Below, one piece after another: positions 23,548 to 32,465 of a stretch of DNA of 41,776 bases. The stretch lies in the NCBI GenBank assembly GCA_004193545.1, contig RPGO01000001.1:1-41776 (forward strand), read 5' to 3'. The DNA is from Candidatus Argoarchaeum ethanivorans. GTDB taxonomy: Archaea; Halobacteriota; Methanosarcinia; Methanosarcinales; EX4572-44. The notes below the pieces were generated by a model. The model did not search any database, was not told where the DNA came from, and was given only the letters and a program-made list of their open reading frames with translations. Made by a program: the position numbers and the translations under genes. Every line of letters begins with the position of its first letter. Position 1 is the stretch's first letter.

Positions 23548-26500
23548 ATGGTGAATAAAGAGAACGTCAGATATTATCTTGATAGTGAGAAGCGATTTGT
23601 TATTGAGAATTATAACTGGGCTAAGCCGTTTTCAAGTTTTTTCCCGGGAATTGGCGGAAAGTGGGGTGTTCCGTTGTGGGCTTATTATGTGAACCGGGGG
23701 CAGTGTGTGTCCAGTATTGGGGTACGGGATAAGGATGATGCAATAATGGAGTTTTTCTCCTTTAATAAAGCCTGCCAGATGGTGGGTAACCAGGGGTTCA
23801 GGACTTTTCTGAAGGTGGACGGTGATGTTCTGTATGAGCCATTCAAACAGTCAAAAAACGAGATGGTTTCCCAGAGGATGATTGTTTCGGCATGGGATTT
23901 GGAGTTAGAAGAGGTTAATCGTGCGCTTGGTCTTCGGGTGACTGTTAACTTCTTTCCTCTTGTGAACCTGTCTGTTGCAGGGCTTGTGCGAATGGTCAGT
24001 ATCAAAAATTTGAATGGTGAATCGTTGAGGGCAGAACTTCTCGATGGTCTGCCGCATATCCTTTCATTTGGCATGACCCAGCGCTGCATCAAAATTATTG
24101 CCAGGCATATCGAGGCGATGAAAGAGGTGGAGGTCATTGACGGGATGCCTCTTTTTAAGCTGAAGCAGGTTCCTCTCGATGTTCCGGAGGTTCAGGAGAT
24201 TCGTGGTGGCAATTTCTATTTTACCCTGTTAGATGGAAAAGGCAGTATCCCAAGTGATAGTTATGTGGTGGATCCTGAATCGGTATTTGGCGTATCGTGG
24301 AGCTTTGATTACCCGTGGCTGTTTGCCGAGCATGGTGTTGAAGAGGTGCTGGCATGCAATCAAATGTATGAGAATAAGACTCCCTGTGCATTCACGGTAC
24401 TCTGTCTTGACATACCTGCTGGTAAAGAGATGACGTTTTATTCTATCGTAGGTAATGCGTCTTCTGAGGAGAAATTGAGGAGTTTTAAGAAGTATGTTGT
24501 GGATAATGGCATTTTAGATAAGAGAGACGAGAATAAAAGGACTATTGAAGAGATTGAAGATAATATGTTTACTGTTAGCAGTAATAAGAATTTTGATAGT
24601 TATTGTGGTCAGACGTTTCTTGATAATGTGGTGAGGGGTGGGATGCCTGTTGTCTTCCGAACACAGTCAAGTAAAAATGTGTTCTACCTGTATTCGAGGA
24701 AGCATGGGGATCTTGAGAGGGATTATAATTATTTTGTAGTTGAAGAGACGTATCTATCGCAGGGCAATTCGCATTTCAGGGATGTTAATCAGAACCGCAG
24801 AAATGATGCCTGGTTCAATCCTGGGATAGAAGACAGTAATATCATCATGTTCTTTAACCTGATCCAGACCGATGGTTTCAATCCTCTGGTTGTAAATGGT
24901 CTTACTTACACTGCTACCGATTTGCCAGCGCTTGCGGAATGGCTTGGCAGGCTTGTAGACGATACCGGGCTCTTTGATGAGTTGCTGGAGCTTGTTAAAG
25001 AGCCTTTTACACCAGGCGAGTTTATGATGAAGATCGAGGAGGCAGTAACCGGGAGGTCTCTGGATTATGATGAGATTATTTCGGTATTGCTCTCGTTCTC
25101 TCGGGAGAATGATGTTGGCGAACCGTCTGAAGGTTTCTGGATCGACCACTGGACGTACAATCTTGACCTTCTCGACAATTTCCTGATGAGCTTCCCGGAC
25201 AGGTTAAAAGAGATACTGGTGGATAAATCTGTTTTCACGTTTTATGACAATCCTGATGTTGTTATGCCACGAAACAAGAAGTACGTGCTGGTTGACGGAA
25301 ATGTCAGGCAGTACGGTTCTGTAAAACGAAACAAGGATAAGTTGAAACTGATAAAATCAAGGGAAGCTGATCCTTATAAGGTTAGAAGAGAATACGGTAG
25401 AGGCAGCGTATACACAACCAATCTCCTCGTTAAGATGCTCTTAATCATTGCAAACAAGATCGCTTCACTGGATCCCGAAGGAATCGGGATGGAAATGGAA
25501 GCTGATAAACCGGGTTGGAATGATCCTTTAAACGGCTTGCCAGGACTACTTGCATCATCTCTCTCAGAGACCCTTGAACTTAAAAGGGCTTGCTCCTTTT
25601 TATCCGATGCCATCGTAAGTATTGGACTTGAAGATTCCGGGTCTGTATCAATCTTCGAGGAACTGGACATATTCATTACTGATCTGATGGAAACAATCGA
25701 GAAACGACTGGACTCGGTGGATGAAAACAGGAAATTTTTGTTCTGGGATGAAAGTCACCGAATAAAGGAAGATTATCGGGAGAAAGCAATCTTTGGCGTG
25801 AGTGGCGGAGAGGCGGAGATGAAAATCTCCACTGTAAAAGACTTCCTGGATAAATCTTTGAAATTGCTTGACAGCATCTTCAGCGAGATTCCAAAGGATA
25901 AAGTGTTCCACAAAAATGGAGTATGCTACACCTATTTCTTAAACGAAGTCAAAAGATACGAGCATATTCACAAGGATGATGAAGAGAACGGGATTGCAGT
26001 CAACGACTCAGGGTTGGAACTCGTAACACCACTGGAGTTCAAACAAAAGCCTCTTTCACTATTCCTGGAAGGGCCGGTTCATCTAATGAAGATAAAACAG
26101 GAATTAGCCAGCGAAATATACAAAAATGTTAAAAATAGTGAAATATATGATGAAAAACTAAAGATGTACAAGACGAGTGAACCCATAACAAGAGAAACGT
26201 CCGAGATCGGGCGGGCACGTGCATACACGCCTGGATGGATCGAGAACGAATCCATCTACCTGCACATGGAATACAAGTACCTGCTCGAACTACTCAAAGC
26301 CGGTCTTCACAAAGAATATTACGAGGAAATCAGGAATACAATGATACCTTTCCTTGATCCTGAAACTTACGGACGGAGCATACTCGAAAACAGTTCATTT
26401 ATCGTCAGCAGCGCTTTCCCTGATAGCAAACTGTACGGGCGAGGCTTCCAACCAAGACTCACAGGAGCATCGGCAGAACTAATCAATATGTGGACAATTA

Positions 26501-26874
26501 TGACCGCGGGACAACACCCCTTCTTTGTCGACGAGACAGGAAACCTGGAGCTAAAACTTGAACCGGCACTCCCTGGCTGGCTTTTCACAGAGAAAAAACA
26601 GACCTGCAAAACCTTCGCAGACAACGGAGACAAAAAAGAACTAATCATACCAGAAAACTGCTTTGCATTCAAATTCCTTGGAAAAACAATCGTCGTATAT
26701 CACAACGACAAAAGAAAAAACACCTTTGGAAAAGATAAAGCAAGAATCACACACTACACCCTAAAATACACCGATGGAAAAACTTGCAAAATACAGGGCA
26801 GCACAATACCAGAAAAACCTGCAAACGACACGCGAAATGGACAGATAGAAAGAATAGACGCATTTCTACACTGA
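23548..26874 (+). CDS. GH94-like (cellobiose phosphorylase-type) protein
   Basis: The start is the ATG at 23548; an in-frame TTG two codons upstream is possible. The 1108-residue protein has the layout of GH94/COG3459 glycoside phosphorylases and cyclic glucan synthase C-domains. An N-terminal beta-sandwich begins FFPGIGGKWGVPLWAYYVNR. Then comes a catalytic (alpha/alpha) barrel with HFRDVNQNRRNDAWFNPGIE, KPGWNDPLNGLPGLLASS (position of the general acid Asp) and GRGFQPRLTGASAELINMW. A charged beta-rich tail follows. No signal peptide is present, so it acts in the cytoplasm on beta- or alpha-linked oligosaccharides with phosphate; exact specificity is unclear. It fits the GH57 and GH15 genes as part of carbohydrate turnover. 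Confidence 0.8.
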   Translation: MVNKENVRYYLDSEKRFVIENYNWAKPFSSFFPGIGGKWGVPLWAYYVNRGQCVSSIGVRDKDDAIMEFFSFNKACQMVGNQGFRTFLKVDGDVLYEPFKQSKNEMVSQRMIVSAWDLELEEVNRALGLRVTVNFFPLVNLSVAGLVRMVSIKNLNGESLRAELLDGLPHILSFGMTQRCIKIIARHIEAMKEVEVIDGMPLFKLKQVPLDVPEVQEIRGGNFYFTLLDGKGSIPSDSYVVDPESVFGVSWSFDYPWLFAEHGVEEVLACNQMYENKTPCAFTVLCLDIPAGKEMTFYSIVGNASSEEKLRSFKKYVVDNGILDKRDENKRTIEEIEDNMFTVSSNKNFDSYCGQTFLDNVVRGGMPVVFRTQSSKNVFYLYSRKHGDLERDYNYFVVEETYLSQGNSHFRDVNQNRRNDAWFNPGIEDSNIIMFFNLIQTDGFNPLVVNGLTYTATDLPALAEWLGRLVDDTGLFDELLELVKEPFTPGEFMMKIEEAVTGRSLDYDEIISVLLSFSRENDVGEPSEGFWIDHWTYNLDLLDNFLMSFPDRLKEILVDKSVFTFYDNPDVVMPRNKKYVLVDGNVRQYGSVKRNKDKLKLIKSREADPYKVRREYGRGSVYTTNLLVKMLLIIANKIASLDPEGIGMEMEADKPGWNDPLNGLPGLLASSLSETLELKRACSFLSDAIVSIGLEDSGSVSIFEELDIFITDLMETIEKRLDSVDENRKFLFWDESHRIKEDYREKAIFGVSGGEAEMKISTVKDFLDKSLKLLDSIFSEIPKDKVFHKNGVCYTYFLNEVKRYEHIHKDDEENGIAVNDSGLELVTPLEFKQKPLSLFLEGPVHLMKIKQELASEIYKNVKNSEIYDEKLKMYKTSEPITRETSEIGRARAYTPGWIENESIYLHMEYKYLLELLKAGLHKEYYEEIRNTMIPFLDPETYGRSILENSSFIVSSAFPDSKLYGRGFQPRLTGASAELINMWTIMTAGQHPFFVDETGNLELKLEPALPGWLFTEKKQTCKTFADNGDKKELIIPENCFAFKFLGKTIVVYHNDKRKNTFGKDKARITHYTLKYTDGKTCKIQGSTIPEKPANDTRNGQIERIDAFLH

Positions 26875-26934
26875 ACACTTAAGGCACATCCTATATGTCC
26901 ATTTCTGACAGATGCCCGAATTGAAATATGATTC

Positions 26935-27795
26935 TCAGTGTTCCTGGTACAGTTCTTTTCTTCTTGCTTCAAGCATACTGTTTTCCATCCCACAATATTC
27001 TGCTGCAGTTAATACCCGTACGTTATGCTCTGCACCCACATCAAACACTGGCACAATATGTTTTTTCCACTTCAGATCGCGAAGCAGATGGTGATCAAGA
27101 ATCATTGTTTTAAGACTGGTTTTCTCAATAATTTGAATTAAGTGATCGATACTTGCTTTAAGACTGGCGTATGAATAGCGATAGCCAAGCATGTAAGTCA
27201 TCGGGCCATCAATATATGCTACATCAGGCTGATTTTGTATAATAAAATCTGCCTGTGCATCAATACCTGCCCCTTCAACATCTGATGTAAATACAAACAC
27301 CTGGTCTCTGTCTGATATGGCAACTTCTACCACATAGCCCAAGCGATTGTTTGTACCATGATATACTGGCTGCGAAAAACAAATGTTTGTTGCCCCAACA
27401 TCAAAACTTTGCCCATCCGCGTATTCAACAACCTCTGCTACAGGTAGCATCTGTTTAATAAAATAATCTGCTCGATTTTTCTGGCTCTTGTTGATATTCT
27501 CAAGTGGATGCTTTATCAGTGCGGTTTTGTTAGAGAATATATCCACTTTATCTGGGTCATAATGGTCAAAATGATAGTGTGTAACAATTAACACACCAGA
27601 TTCCAAAGCGGCATCTTCTATTCGTTTTTTATGCTTCTGTAGCTGCAACAGCTCGCACTCGTGTGGTTGTAGTTTATAGCGACGTGGTCCAAGTGCTGCA
27701 GACGGATCGATGAGTATGTGCACATCTGGCGTTATAACCAGTGTCGCCATGCTCCTTGTGCCCATCGAATCTGATGCGAGTGGAATAATTTTCAT
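26935..27795 (-). CDS. UPF0282 metallo-beta-lactamase-fold hydrolase
   Basis: The 286 residues start MKIIPLASDSMGTRSMATLV and have the metal-binding THYHFDHYDPDK motif, a later VYHGTNNRLGYVVEV, and FTSDVEGAG. The C-terminal LDHHLLRDLKWKKHI is typical of the archaeal UPF0282/COG2248 group of predicted hydrolases. The ATG at 27795 was preferred over an adjoining TTG. The gene is monocistronic and converges with the GH94-like gene after 60 bp. The substrate is unknown for this family; the conserved zinc ligands suggest an active enzyme. Confidence 0.88.
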   Translation of the reverse strand: MKIIPLASDSMGTRSMATLVITPDVHILIDPSAALGPRRYKLQPHECELLQLQKHKKRIEDAALESGVLIVTHYHFDHYDPDKVDIFSNKTALIKHPLENINKSQKNRADYFIKQMLPVAEVVEYADGQSFDVGATNICFSQPVYHGTNNRLGYVVEVAISDRDQVFVFTSDVEGAGIDAQADFIIQNQPDVAYIDGPMTYMLGYRYSYASLKASIDHLIQIIEKTSLKTMILDHHLLRDLKWKKHIVPVFDVGAEHNVRVLTAAEYCGMENSMLEARRKELYQEH

Positions 27796-27914
27796 CAATT
27801 GTTAAAATGCCCGGAACTTTTCCTCTAACCACAGCAAAGCTTCACTTGTAGCCAGTTAAATTAAAAATAATTAAAAACAGTCAAAAATATAATTATATAA
27901 TCCTAAATAAAAAC

Positions 27915-27960
27915 CACAGGATTTTACAGGATTGTTTTTATCAGTCCTGCAAAACCTGTG
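27915..27960. terminator. Imperfect hairpin between ferredoxin and UPF0282 genes
   Basis: CACAGG pairs with CCTGTG, TTTT with AAAA, and CAGGA with TCCTG around a T-rich loop, about 15 bp in all. It sits just past the ferredoxin stop and upstream of the UPF0282 gene on the same strand, so it could end the ferredoxin transcript. Its sequence also belongs to a cacagatt-like dispersed repeat. Confidence 0.5.
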
Positions 27961-27976
27961 TAATCTTATGGCTTAG

Positions 27977-28150
27977 CTATTCCATCTCGATTGCTTCCTC
28001 TGCACAGGCGTCAACACATATACCACAATCGGTACATGTTTCGGCGTCAATAACAGCCAGTTCATCAACTAATTTTATTGATTCTTCTGGGCACTGCTCA
28101 ATACATTCTCCACAGCCGTTGCATTTTTCTACTATTACTTTTGCTGGCAT
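27977..28150 (-). CDS. 2[4Fe-4S] ferredoxin, 57 aa
   Basis: This small gene on the minus strand encodes MPAKVIVEKCNGCGECIEQC, then a second cluster CTDCGICVDAC, ending EEAIEME. The two CxxCxxCxxxC motifs bind two low-potential iron-sulfur clusters for electron transfer in the cytoplasm. GAGGTGAT, a near-perfect ribosome site, is 6 nt before the ATG, and an AT-rich TATA-like box is about 40 nt upstream. It is divergent from the FEN-1 gene. The partner enzyme is not apparent nearby. The second cluster ends in CAEE instead of the usual CP. Confidence 0.93.
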   Translation of the reverse strand: MPAKVIVEKCNGCGECIEQCPEESIKLVDELAVIDAETCTDCGICVDACAEEAIEME

Positions 28151-28232
28151 TTTAATATCACCTCATTCAGCTACAGATAGAGGATAATAAATAGATTTCG
28201 GTTTGAGTCGAACTGGCAACAAGTCGAGCAGA

Positions 28233-28355
28233 TAATATATATACTTTGGACTATTACCCAATAAGAACAGGCAGGTAAACGTACTGCACAACTTCGTTGT
28301 GCAGAACTGTATACTACGTATGCAGAAATTAATTCTCGATTGCGGAGCAATCGAG
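28233..28355 (+). promoter_or_regulatory. FEN-1 promoter and palindrome-rich leader
   Basis: A TATA box (taatatatata, 28233-28243) predicts a start near 28265. The leader would then contain three palindromes before the gene: arm CTGCACAAC with loop TTC (28284-28304), arm CTGTATAC with loop TAC and one G-T pair (28307-28325), and arm CTCGATTGC with loop GGA (28335-28355). All could fold in the mRNA; their effect on FEN-1 expression is unknown. Confidence 0.6.
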
Positions 28356-28441
28356 TGCAGAAATAACGAGTCTTGGTGATGTATTGATCAAGGTAATAGT
28401 AACTCTTGATTGCACAAGATAACAACAGGCAGGTAAACTTT

Positions 28442-29455
28442 ATGGGTGTTGACATTGGAGAGCTCTTTAACAAAAAAGAAATCGAACTTTCAAATTTGTC
28501 AGGCAAGACAATAGCAATCGATGCTTACAACACACTTTATCAATTTTTAAGTATAATTCGACAGCGCGACGGTACACCACTAAAAGACTCAACCGGAAGG
28601 ATCACTTCACATCTTTCAGGATTGTTTTACCGATGTACCAACCTGCTTGAAGCTAACATCAAACTCGTGTTCGTGTTTGATGGGGTGCCCCCGGGATTTA
28701 AAGCTGAAACCATTGAAAAGCGGATTCAACACCGCATCGCTGCACAGGAAAAATGGGAAAAGGCACTTGCAGAGGGAAGCGAGAATGTAATGACCTATGC
28801 ACAGGCAGCATCCAGGATGGATGATTTTATGGTTGATGAGGCAAAAACATTACTTGCTTACATGGGCATACCGATCGTACAGGCTCCAACAGAAGGCGAA
28901 GCACAGGCAGCATATATGGCAGGACATGGTGATGCTTATGCTGCTGCAACACAGGATTACGATTCCCTGCTCTTTGGGGCGCCTCTTGTGGTCAGGAATC
29001 TTGCTATTACCGGCAGGAGAAAGCTTCCGCGCAAAAACGTGTATGTGGATGTAAAACCAGAACTATTGAATGTCGAGGAAAATCTTAGCAGGTTGAACCT
29101 TACAAGAGAGCAGTTGATCGATATTGCTCTTTTGATTGGGACTGATTATAACGAGGGGATTAAAGGCATCGGTCCTAAAAAGGCGTTGAAATTAATACAG
29201 ACACACAAAAATATAGATACTGTGTTAAAACATCTCGGCACGCAAATTAAAGAACTTGAAGTAATTAAAAACTTTTTTTATTATCCCGAGGTGCTTGAGG
29301 ATTACACAATAGAATACAGAAAACCAGGAGCTGATGATATAATCGAATTCTTGTGTGAAAAACACGATTTTTCAGTTGAACGGGTTTCAAAGGCAGTAAA
29401 ACGGTTGGAAGTAGCTTCGGATTTTAGGCAGAAGACCTTTGATGCATGGTTCTGA
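28442..29455 (+). CDS. fen: Flap endonuclease FEN-1
   Basis: FEN-1 removes 5' flaps during Okazaki-fragment maturation and repair. The 337-residue protein starts MGVDIGELFNKKEIEL; AGGTAA lies just upstream, and an earlier in-frame ATG is not family-like. Active-site blocks are IAIDAYNTLYQFLS, VFVFDGVPPG, APTEGEAQAAYMA, TQDYDSLLFGA and LIGTDYNEGIKGIGPKKA. The C-terminus QKTFDAWF is a PCNA-interacting (PIP) box. All metal ligands look present. It is a single-gene unit with a palindrome-rich leader. Confidence 0.97.
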   Translation: MGVDIGELFNKKEIELSNLSGKTIAIDAYNTLYQFLSIIRQRDGTPLKDSTGRITSHLSGLFYRCTNLLEANIKLVFVFDGVPPGFKAETIEKRIQHRIAAQEKWEKALAEGSENVMTYAQAASRMDDFMVDEAKTLLAYMGIPIVQAPTEGEAQAAYMAGHGDAYAAATQDYDSLLFGAPLVVRNLAITGRRKLPRKNVYVDVKPELLNVEENLSRLNLTREQLIDIALLIGTDYNEGIKGIGPKKALKLIQTHKNIDTVLKHLGTQIKELEVIKNFFYYPEVLEDYTIEYRKPGADDIIEFLCEKHDFSVERVSKAVKRLEVASDFRQKTFDAWF

Positions 29456-29558
29456 TAAAACCTGGTGCATTGTCCTGGAATATGTGGCTTTTTAATTTTG
29501 GCTCTCCTTGTTAAGTACAAGGCTTATGTATAGCGCTTTCTTCTTTCTTATCTCCACT

Positions 29559-29775
29559 TCAACCTTTAAAACTCTTTGGAAGCGTGTCAGGATTAACATT
29601 TCCATATATATCATCCTCCATCTCATCAACAGTGACTTCTCTCTGAAGTTCCGTGTCAATAGCCTCGTTTATCTCGTCAAGTAGTCTACAAACATGGTCT
29701 TCATCGATTAAATCCAAAATATGTGGAGGAAATAACCAGTTTTGATTGTGAAGCCTTCTAATGAACGCTATATTA
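29559..29775 (-). pseudogene. Possible transposase N-terminal fragment
   Basis: A minus-strand frame without a usable start reads FIRRLHNQNWLFPPHILDLI and DEDHVCRLLDEINEAID, resembling the N-terminus of IS1182-type transposases. It runs on to TLPKSFKG and a stop at 29559. The 3' half has no clear match, so the piece may be a fusion of debris. No complete gene is present in the 436-bp spacer 29456-29891; a small inverted repeat (CCTTGT/ACAAGG) lies near 29510. Confidence 0.35.
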
Positions 29776-29891
29776 CATAATATGGCTGGAAGAGTGATAA
29801 AAGTATCGGAACGATGTTAATTATGGGACAGGCTCTGAAGTCAGGGGCATCCGTTTGGTGTGTAAACGATCTTACAATCATTACAAGTCCA

Positions 29892-30956
29892 TTAAATATA
29901 CCCTAAAAACTTTGAAGATATAATAAACATTGTATGGGACCACATCAATGGGCAAACGGAGACTTGTATTCCATTCTCAAATATCTGCTCAGGTATGTAT
30001 CCATTTGTCCTATCTAAAACCCATTTATAGTATCTTTCTGCGTTAGTTTTATCGCCTTTTATCGAACAGCAGATGGACATCCAAAAATTCAGTAATGGCC
30101 AGGCACCTGCACCTTTTTTCCTGTGCATTTCATTATACATCCACCCATCATATTCATCGAAATCATATCTATGCACACCACCATTGATGACAAGTCTTTT
30201 CTCAATTTCGTTTACAGTCGAAATAACTCTTGGATCATTTGCTTCATAAATCTTAAATGGATAAACAATACCAAGCATAGACGTGTCGATGCCTCCATCA
30301 ATTAATTTACCATATGATCTTACGAAAAATCCATCTACAAAATGTTTTTCCAGTTGTTCTCTCATTTGTTTAGCTACGGCTAACCACTTTTTATCTGGAA
30401 TGATGTCATTGGCGCATTCCAGCCCTTTAATGCAGGCTGCCAGTGAATATGTAAAGTTCTCATTTAAATCCGGGAATGTGTGTCTTTCTTCCCACAGATC
30501 ATTAGTAACGATATTAAAATGATCCGTATCCCATTTATCGCATAAACCATTGGCTGCTTTTATAATCAAATTCTTAAATTCACAGGCTTTTTCTAAATCT
30601 CTTTGATAATGATGCCAGATGGCAAATAGGATGGTTCCTGTTTGATCTGGCTGAAATTTCCCCAGTGCCTTTAATCCGTTCACGTAGTATTTCTCAAAGA
30701 ATAATCCAGTCTCCTTAAAGTCTTCTGCCCTTTCTAGACACCAATTAAAGAAGTTTTCCTGTATATCCCCAATACCGGCTATGTCTGCTGCAACGCATGT
30801 ATAAGAAGCATCCCTTGGCCAAACATAGAAATAATGCTTTGCCGTTGGTGGATAATAGTTCTTTGTTGCATTAGCTGCAACGATCGCGCCATTTTCAATG
30901 CAGCAGTCTTTTATTACTTTCTTAGATATTTCGATTGTTCTTTCGATGCTAACCAT
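29892..30956 (-). CDS. GH15 glucoamylase-like enzyme
   Basis: The 354-residue chain starts MVSIERTIEISKKVIKD, with GGTGAT 3 nt upstream. It is an (alpha/alpha)6 barrel of glucoamylase type: HYFYVWPRDASYTCVAADIA, the general acid in VTNDLWEERHTFPD, YDGWMYNEMHRKKGAGAWP, and the general base region GYIPEQIFENG. It lacks the N-terminal beta-sandwich of many archaeal GH15 enzymes, so it is the catalytic domain alone. It should release glucose from alpha-glucans or trehalose-like sugars in the cytoplasm. It follows an unknown gene by 11 bp; the two are likely translated together. Confidence 0.87.
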   Translation of the reverse strand: MVSIERTIEISKKVIKDCCIENGAIVAANATKNYYPPTAKHYFYVWPRDASYTCVAADIAGIGDIQENFFNWCLERAEDFKETGLFFEKYYVNGLKALGKFQPDQTGTILFAIWHHYQRDLEKACEFKNLIIKAANGLCDKWDTDHFNIVTNDLWEERHTFPDLNENFTYSLAACIKGLECANDIIPDKKWLAVAKQMREQLEKHFVDGFFVRSYGKLIDGGIDTSMLGIVYPFKIYEANDPRVISTVNEIEKRLVINGGVHRYDFDEYDGWMYNEMHRKKGAGAWPLLNFWMSICCSIKGDKTNAERYYKWVLDRTNGYIPEQIFENGIQVSVCPLMWSHTMFIISSKFLGYI

Positions 30957-30967
30957 CTTATCACCAC

Positions 30968-32053
30968 TCACGGAGGAGGTTCGGGATAAACTTTTAAACA
31001 CAACTTATTTTCTTCAAAACCTTTTGTATTTGGATTCCATGGTATCCAAATGTCATAATCACTTGATTTTTTACTTGAACCTTTATCTTTCTTAAAGGAA
31101 ATTCGGGCCCTCACATCTACTTCGATGCAATCCATTTTCTCTTCTGCATCGGTTGTTTTGATAAACATGAGCCCCAATCCACCTATCCACCGATTCCCTA
31201 AATTTTTTAAAATGTTTCTTTTGATCCTCCATTCGACCCCATGCAATAGCCCTCTTTCCTCGTAAATATTTAGCTTTGAATCTTGTTTCTTAATAATAAC
31301 TTTTTTTTCGCCGATTATTCCCCATTCAATATTTTTTTTCAATGTTTTAACTTTATAATTGGAAGAAAAACCTTCATTCTCGATTTTACTCTTCAATTCT
31401 TCCGGAAGGATACCTTCATTCAGCTTATCTATATCTACGCTAGACATATCTACGCTAGACATATCTACGCTAGACATATCTACGCTAGACAAATACTTTT
31501 CATCTCTTGCTGTAATCATTTTTGAATACCATGGATAGGCATGAGAAGCAGGAATTGCATCCTTTTCCAAATCACCAATCACACCTATGACTTTACCAAT
31601 TTCTTTGACTCCAGGTATTTTTGTAATCTCTCCAATAAACTTTGTCGTAGTCCCGGTTATTTTCATCCACCCATCCCATAAACTATCCACAACAGTATTC
31701 TTGACCATGAAAGGTGGCTTTATAGTTCCAGTCAAGGCTCTAATCGAGTATTTGGTATCATTTGTATGGAATAAGACCTGAACAAGAATTGTATCATCTT
31801 TTCGTGTTAATTTATCACCCCATGGCTTTGATCTTTCTGTTATTGGGTCAATATATCCAATAAGGCTTAACGTCCATGTATATTCATAAACATACAATGC
31901 AGATTGTTTTTTTCCTGCTGTTATTATGGGTAGATCACTTAATATTGGTTTGGTCTCTCCAATTATCTTCAAGTATCCATTTTCTATATTACCCAAATGT
32001 TCTTTATATAAGTACTGGATTGGTACTTCCTTTGATTCTTCTGATATTGACAT
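30968..32053 (-). CDS. Unknown 361-aa protein upstream of GH15
   Basis: I do not recognise this protein. It has no signal peptide and no membrane span. The first half is beta-rich (SALYVYEYTWTLSLIGYIDP; DTILVQVLFHTNDTKYSIRA), the middle has an amphipathic stretch (FIGEITKIPGVKEIGKVIG), and a repeat linker SSVDM occurs around residues 189-208. The C-terminal half is again beta-rich with IWIPWNPNTKGFEENKL. GAGG lies 8 nt before the ATG. It precedes the GH15 gene with an 11-bp gap, so a carbohydrate-related role is possible; a polysaccharide-binding or assembly function is only a guess. Confidence 0.65.
   Translation of the reverse strand: MSISEESKEVPIQYLYKEHLGNIENGYLKIIGETKPILSDLPIITAGKKQSALYVYEYTWTLSLIGYIDPITERSKPWGDKLTRKDDTILVQVLFHTNDTKYSIRALTGTIKPPFMVKNTVVDSLWDGWMKITGTTTKFIGEITKIPGVKEIGKVIGVIGDLEKDAIPASHAYPWYSKMITARDEKYLSSVDMSSVDMSSVDMSSVDIDKLNEGILPEELKSKIENEGFSSNYKVKTLKKNIEWGIIGEKKVIIKKQDSKLNIYEERGLLHGVEWRIKRNILKNLGNRWIGGLGLMFIKTTDAEEKMDCIEVDVRARISFKKDKGSSKKSSDYDIWIPWNPNTKGFEENKLCLKVYPEPPP
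31431..31490. repeat. 15-bp in-frame minisatellite, four copies
   Basis: The unit atatctacgctagac is repeated four times without change inside the unknown 361-aa gene, coding for SSVDM-type pentapeptides on the minus strand. Each copy keeps the frame, so copy-number change would only lengthen a linker. Confidence 0.93.
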
Positions 32054-32081
32054 GATGTAGCCTCAAGTTCCATCCCTCACA

Positions 32082-32101
32082 CTCTGCAATGAATTGCAGA
32101 G
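32082..32101. repeat. 8-bp palindrome with TGAA loop
   Basis: Arm CTCTGCAA, loop TGAA and exact complement lie next to the TnpA relic. It may be the right-end hairpin of that IS200/IS605 remnant. Confidence 0.7.
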
Positions 32102-32157
32102 CGTCCGTGCCTCCTTCGGGGTTGGTATTTGTATTTAAAAGTCATTATACCCCGTAC

Positions 32158-32465
32158 TTAATGGGTACTGAACTTGTTAGCGTTTTTGGCGTATAAAGGT
32201 TTTGTTTTTATTTTGTCTTGTGTAGAAATATATTTCTCAACTACTTCCCAGCCGTGTCCTACCGAGCCGTGATAACATCCGGGAGCCCATAGGTGATTGG
32301 GACACCATTCCTTTAGATGTGGGATGTGTTGTCTCAATGTTCTGCTGCTTCTACCTTTTAGCTCTCTTGGCTTATACAGCTTACAGAATACTTTGGAGGG
32401 TACTTTATGAAAAGATTAACATGACCCACATTCACAGCCATACCTATCACCTCAATATCCATCTT
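32158..32465 (-). pseudogene. tnpA: Remnant of an IS200/IS605 TnpA gene
   Basis: On the minus strand the first part reads VNVGHVNLFIKYPPKYSVS (the HUH-side region). After frame breaks the rest reads LKEWCPNHLWAPGCYHGSVG, containing the catalytic tyrosine, followed by HGWEVVEKYISTQDKIKTKP and a stop at 32158. The N-terminus is missing and several stops interrupt the middle. It is a different lineage from the element at 9.9 kb. It accounts for most of the 32054-32547 spacer. Confidence 0.75.

Noticed and set aside
31283-31525. 80-aa plus-strand ORF with IYARH repeats
   Set aside because: The repeats are only the reverse strand of the SSVDM minisatellite; the minus-strand gene has operon context and a ribosome site.
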